A stretch of 64,000 nucleotides of DNA from Streptomyces sp. CC208A (lineage in GTDB: Bacteria > Actinomycetota > Actinomycetes > Streptomycetales > Streptomycetaceae): the NCBI RefSeq assembly GCF_030010625.1, contig NZ_JASCXN010000028.1, positions 55,238-119,237 of the forward strand, written 5' to 3'. Under the pieces are notes generated by a model that was given only the letters and a program-made list of their open reading frames with translations, made no database searches and was not told the origin of the DNA. Position 1 is the stretch's first letter. Every line of letters begins with the position of its first letter. Shown here in pieces: positions 61,033 through 64,000 of this stretch. The position numbers were made by a program, and so were the translations under genes.

Positions 61033-61281
61033 TCAGCGGGCCGGGGTCGGGTCAGCGCGGGTCACTCGCGCATGGTCGGTGTACTCGCGCCGGAAGAGGT
61101 CATGGCCGGGGTTCAGGCCGGTATGTCTCAGCGCCCAGTCTTGGGCGGTCTCGGGATCATCCTGCGGGCCGGATGACTCGCCGCATCCGATGGACGTGCA
61201 GAACAGTTCCGCCGTAACGCCACCCTCGGGTGCGTGCTGGATCGTGTGGGTCACGTAGCGGTAGACAGCACGGGTGGTCAT
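61033..61281 (-). CDS. Small hypothetical protein, DUF7848-like
   Basis: The 82-residue protein reads TTRAVYRYVTHTIQHAPEGG, with two Cys (FCTSIGCGE) and a late WALRHTGLNPGHDLFRREYT. This is the pattern of small proteins common in Streptomyces integrative elements and prophages (DUF7848-like). The function is unknown. The ATG overlaps the stop of the gene at 61278 in ATGA, and a terminator follows. Confidence 0.75.
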   Translation of the reverse strand: MTTRAVYRYVTHTIQHAPEGGVTAELFCTSIGCGESSGPQDDPETAQDWALRHTGLNPGHDLFRREYTDHARVTRADPTPAR

Positions 61282-61667
61282 CCGAACGCCTCAGCGGGCA
61301 GCGTGGGGCCGTCCTCGGCGTCATCGTCGTCCGGCTCCGGGATGCGGTTCCCTCGGCTCTCCGCGACCCTGAGCGCGTCTTTCAGGCACTCGGACAGGCG
61401 CAGGGCCGTATACCTGATCTCAGAGTGGGGCGACTTGGGGTCAGACAGAACCTTGTCCGCCGACTCCAGGACGCTCGCGCCCATCCCGAGCTGAACGGCT
61501 TCCATCTCGTCAGCGAGACGGGACAGGACACTGTTCGCCCCGCCGTCCGTGCTCAGATAGCACGACTTGCCGTCCCTGGCCCACGGGAGCAACCGAGGCG
61601 GTAAGCCCGCCGCTGCGTCGGCCAGGTCGCGCCGTCGCTCCCGGTCTCCCTCAGTCCTGCGTGTCAC
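61278..61667 (-). CDS. Small hypothetical protein of the island
   Basis: The 129-residue, mostly helical protein reads DLADAAAGLPPRLLPWARDG at the start, SVLSRLADEMEAVQLGMGA in the middle, and has an acidic tail (PEPDDDDAEDG). The family is not recognised. The GTG at 61667 has GAGGGGG six to seven bases upstream. It is coupled to the next gene by ATGA overlap and lies 122 bases after the XRE regulator gene. Confidence 0.72.
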   Translation of the reverse strand: MTRRTEGDRERRRDLADAAAGLPPRLLPWARDGKSCYLSTDGGANSVLSRLADEMEAVQLGMGASVLESADKVLSDPKSPHSEIRYTALRLSECLKDALRVAESRGNRIPEPDDDDAEDGPTLPAEAFG

Positions 61668-61789
61668 GTCGGCCCCCTCGGTCCGCTCGGTTGATGTGGT
61701 GACGGTACGAGCGGCGAGGGGGCCAATCCACGTGCACTGTGGGGTAGTTCGGGAGGCCAGCGGACCGAAGTACCGCGCTCCGCAGTAGC

Positions 61790-63034
61790 TCAGCCAGCGA
61801 CCCCGAGGTGTGCCGCCATGCTTCGCATTTCTTCGGTCAGCGTGCGCTTACGCGTCTTGAGGATGTCGACCATGACGTAACGGGCCATGGGTTGATGAGT
61901 GATCCATCCCTCTGCGCGCTGCTTGATCTGCATCAACTCACCCATGGCGTCCTGGTGTTCGCCGGATGCGACGTACGCCTTGGCCACGTCCAGGCGGTGA
62001 CGGTTCCAGTTGTTCGGCGTGACCCCGCCGAGACTGCGCAAGCCGCTACCGCTCACGGGGCCTTCATCAGCGCGCCGCAGGACTCCGCGCGCATCGCCGA
62101 TCAGCGACAGGTCTTCGATCGCCTTCATCTCAGCCGTTGCGGGACCGAACCCGCCCCAGTGGTCGGGAAAGCCCATGTCCTCACGCCCCATGGCGCTTGC
62201 TGCTGTCGCTGCCATCCGTCGGGCCTCAGCGGCTACGTCCGGGCGGTTGTTGCGCACGCTGGACGCTGCCACCCTGAGCCACAGCTCACCCCACACGGCC
62301 AGATGATCCGTGGAGGCTGAGGACAGCCGGGGTTCGATCTCGGCGGCCGTCTGCGCTGCAAGTTGCTCGCACTCGTCGAACCGGTCTTGCCGCAGCAGCA
62401 ACCAGCACATGCCGACGACGCCAGTTGCCGCCGTGAGGGTCTGCCCGTTCTCCCTGGCAAGGCGGATCGCCTCCGCCAGCGCGTAGTAGGCCATGTCGTA
62501 CTGCCGTACCTGCGTGAGGAACTGGCCAGTCATCAACAGCACTTGAGAGCGTGCGATCACTGCGTGCTGCTGATCCTCGCCGTCAAGGGCATTCACGGCA
62601 GCCTCAGAGCTACGCAACAGCGGAGGAAGCATCTTGGCCACGGACGAATATCGGTCCTGGTCATACAGCGCCCTTGCGTCCCGAACCTTCTGGCGCGTCG
62701 CATTCAACCCCGCAGGTTCCACCGGGTCCGCCGTGAGAGGGGCGGCAAGCCCGATGGGCGGCATGAGAGCCCGCCGCAACTCAACCAGGTGACGCCGGTT
62801 GGCGTCGTCTTGCGGGCCGACCACGGAACGGGGCGCTTCGGTAGCGAACAGCGCGGACGTGCTGACCCCCAGCGCGCGGGCAAGGGCGTGCAGGGTCTCA
62901 ACCCGTACGTCCCCGCCCTGTTCGACCTTGCGAACGGTACTTAGCGAAAGGTCGGCCGATTCGGCCAACCCTTCCTGGCTCAGTCCGGCCGTGCGCCGGT
63001 ACTTCCGGATGTTGTCTGCCAACCCTGTGGACAT
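61790..63034 (-). CDS. XRE-family regulator with C-terminal TPR-like repeats
   Basis: The 414-residue protein has an XRE helix-turn-helix (about residues 5-60; YRRTAGLSQEGLAESADLSLSTVRKVEQG) and a long helical region (about 100-400) of TPR-like repeats (for example DMAYYALAEAIRLARENG). This is the domain order of many Streptomyces regulators in integrative elements and of Rgg/PlcR-like peptide sensors. GAGGTG is seven bases before the ATG. The ligand and targets are unknown. Confidence 0.85.
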   Translation of the reverse strand: MSTGLADNIRKYRRTAGLSQEGLAESADLSLSTVRKVEQGGDVRVETLHALARALGVSTSALFATEAPRSVVGPQDDANRRHLVELRRALMPPIGLAAPLTADPVEPAGLNATRQKVRDARALYDQDRYSSVAKMLPPLLRSSEAAVNALDGEDQQHAVIARSQVLLMTGQFLTQVRQYDMAYYALAEAIRLARENGQTLTAATGVVGMCWLLLRQDRFDECEQLAAQTAAEIEPRLSSASTDHLAVWGELWLRVAASSVRNNRPDVAAEARRMAATAASAMGREDMGFPDHWGGFGPATAEMKAIEDLSLIGDARGVLRRADEGPVSGSGLRSLGGVTPNNWNRHRLDVAKAYVASGEHQDAMGELMQIKQRAEGWITHQPMARYVMVDILKTRKRTLTEEMRSMAAHLGVAG

Positions 63035-63124
63035 CAGCGCTCACCTCACGACAAGCGTATGCCCGTCCGCTACCTGAGCAACGCCGATCAGTCAAGACGA
63101 GCGGACGAGGGCCGAAACGCCGAA

Positions 63125-63159
63125 GCCCCCGACTGCCGCGCTGGGCGGCTGCCGGGGGC
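63125..63159 (-). terminator. Terminator after the small gene at 63168
   Basis: GCCCCCGACTGCCGC (63125-63139) pairs with GCGGCTGCCGGGGGC (63145-63159) with two mismatches, eight bases after the stop of the minus-strand gene. Confidence 0.6.
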
Positions 63160-63167
63160 AGGGTCGT

Positions 63168-63404
63168 TCAGAAGTGTTCGGGGCACTCGCAGATCACGCC
63201 GAGTGCCGCTGGGTCGGGGTCCGTGCCGGCTTCGGCGCGGAACAGGTTCCTGAAGAGCGGCCACAAAGGGTGCGCGCCGATCTTGCGGGGCTCCTCGTCG
63301 GCCAACAGGCAGGCCAGCTCCCGAAGTTCATCGCTCAGAGGCGGAAGCGTGTCGGCCCAGCGGCGTTGGCGGTCGGCCAGACACTCACCCAGATGTTCAT
63401 ACAC
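63168..63404 (-). CDS. Small hypothetical protein of the island
   Basis: The 78-residue protein (YEHLGECLADRQRRWADTLP near the start, ICECPEHF at the end) is mostly helical, with a late CxCxxH group (CECPEH) that could bind metal. The family is not recognised. The GTG at 63404 has GAGGAG about eight bases upstream. It overlaps the end of the upstream gene by eight bases, so the two form one operon. Confidence 0.7.
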   Translation of the reverse strand: MYEHLGECLADRQRRWADTLPPLSDELRELACLLADEEPRKIGAHPLWPLFRNLFRAEAGTDPDPAALGVICECPEHF

Positions 63405-63918
63405 GGCGGGACTCCTCAACTGCCCTTCGGGCGGCGTCTCTCATGACGGTCAGCGGGTCGGCGTCGCCCGTGTCGGTGGCGCGTTCGTGGGCGGACAGGG
63501 CGGCGTCGAGCTGGGCCAGGAAGCGGAGCGCGGGATGGGCGACCGGTGCCCCGGCGCTACCGGGCACGAGAACGCCGTCAGCGGCTATCTGAGCCACCAA
63601 GGCACCCCACACGGCCCGAAGCTCCTCGTATCGTTCCCCGTCGATCTCAGCGGGTGCGGTGGACTTCGTGACGCTGGTCTTGGCGGTGGACTTGCGGGCG
63701 CGTGCCGCTGCCTTCCTGTGAGCGTCGCTGCAATACCGGGTGCGCCGGTCAGCGTCGGCGGGCAGTTCCGCGCCGCAAGGAGCGTGAGCACATCGTCTCT
63801 TCAATCGGTTTCCCTTCGGATTTGGCGGACACTCTGGAATTTCTGTGTCCGGGACGGACGTAAAAGGCGAGCTGGGGCCGGGATCGCTGAGCGGCATTGC
63901 CGTGAACTTTCGGTCCAC
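63397..63918 (-). CDS. Hypothetical protein with a small zinc-finger-like motif
   Basis: The 173-residue protein has a disordered start, then a zinc-finger-like segment CAHAPCGAEL ... RYCSDAHRKAAARARK (three Cys and one His in a C-x4-C, C-x3-H spacing) and a helical second half. Such motifs occur in proteins of Streptomyces plasmids and integrative elements and suggest nucleic-acid binding. The start is uncertain: GTG 63918 and ATG 63897 are both in frame with weak binding sites. Bases 63,919-64,000 show no further gene. Confidence 0.68.
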   Translation of the reverse strand: MDRKFTAMPLSDPGPSSPFTSVPDTEIPECPPNPKGNRLKRRCAHAPCGAELPADADRRTRYCSDAHRKAAARARKSTAKTSVTKSTAPAEIDGERYEELRAVWGALVAQIAADGVLVPGSAGAPVAHPALRFLAQLDAALSAHERATDTGDADPLTVMRDAARRAVEESRRV

Positions 63919-64000
63919 ATACGCCTACCGGCAGCCCAAGAAAATCGAGAGGGCAAGCGATCAACCGTCAATGACGCGAACGGCAGTGCCGACATTCAAT

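Overview
The window is from a high-GC actinomycete, almost certainly Streptomyces. Most coding regions have G/C in nearly every third codon position. The set of families fits the genus: a complete cebR-cebEFG-bglC cellobiose locus, an ECF41 sigma factor, and DUF5709, DUF4235, TipAS-like and several DinB proteins. No rRNA, tRNA, CRISPR array or replication origin was seen.

Bases 1-24,040 form a polysaccharide-utilisation region. A LacI-type repressor cut by the left edge faces a ChvE-GguA-GguB sugar importer. Converging on it is a YtfQ-YtfR-YtfT-YjfF importer. Both transporter promoters carry the same operator, TTGTGAGCGCTAACA, and a third copy lies 89 bp away. Next come bglC, cebG, cebF, cebE and cebR on the minus strand, then secreted cellulases on the plus strand: two GH6 enzymes and one GH9 with CBM2. 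CebR-type palindromes lie at the cebE, cebR, first GH6 and GH9 promoters. Bases 21,475-26,870 look like an N-acetylgalactosamine module: a Tat-exported GH109-like protein, a secreted NEW3-type protein, a DeoR repressor, an AgaS-like sugar isomerase and a class II aldolase.

Bases 26,890-30,161 hold a cobalamin riboswitch and a metal-chelate/cobalamin-type ABC importer of three coupled genes. Bases 30,148-36,855 are mixed: an anti-sigma-type ATPase, a YbdK-type ligase, a 20-bp tandem repeat, a decarboxylase remnant lacking its catalytic core, small membrane proteins, a SigB/SigF-type sigma factor, and an oxidoreductase-ECF41 sigma pair. Bases 36,856-39,771 are mostly debris, with transposase and acetyltransferase fragments.

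Bases 39,772-60,919 are accessory genes: an MFS exporter with an HxlR regulator, a Nudix protein, an ABC exporter, a beta-lactamase-fold hydrolase, a STAND ATPase behind two palindromic direct repeats, half a TipAS domain, a barstar-like protein, a small overlapping gene pair resembling a toxin-antitoxin module, a metallo-hydrolase, a methyltransferase, three DinB proteins in all, and a GlxA-type regulator divergent from a dienelactone hydrolase. Two secreted or cytoplasmic genes in this part are broken. A VOC gene ends early at about 60,919. From about 60,920 to the right edge the genes look like those of Streptomyces integrative elements: an XRE-TPR regulator and small proteins, all on the minus strand.
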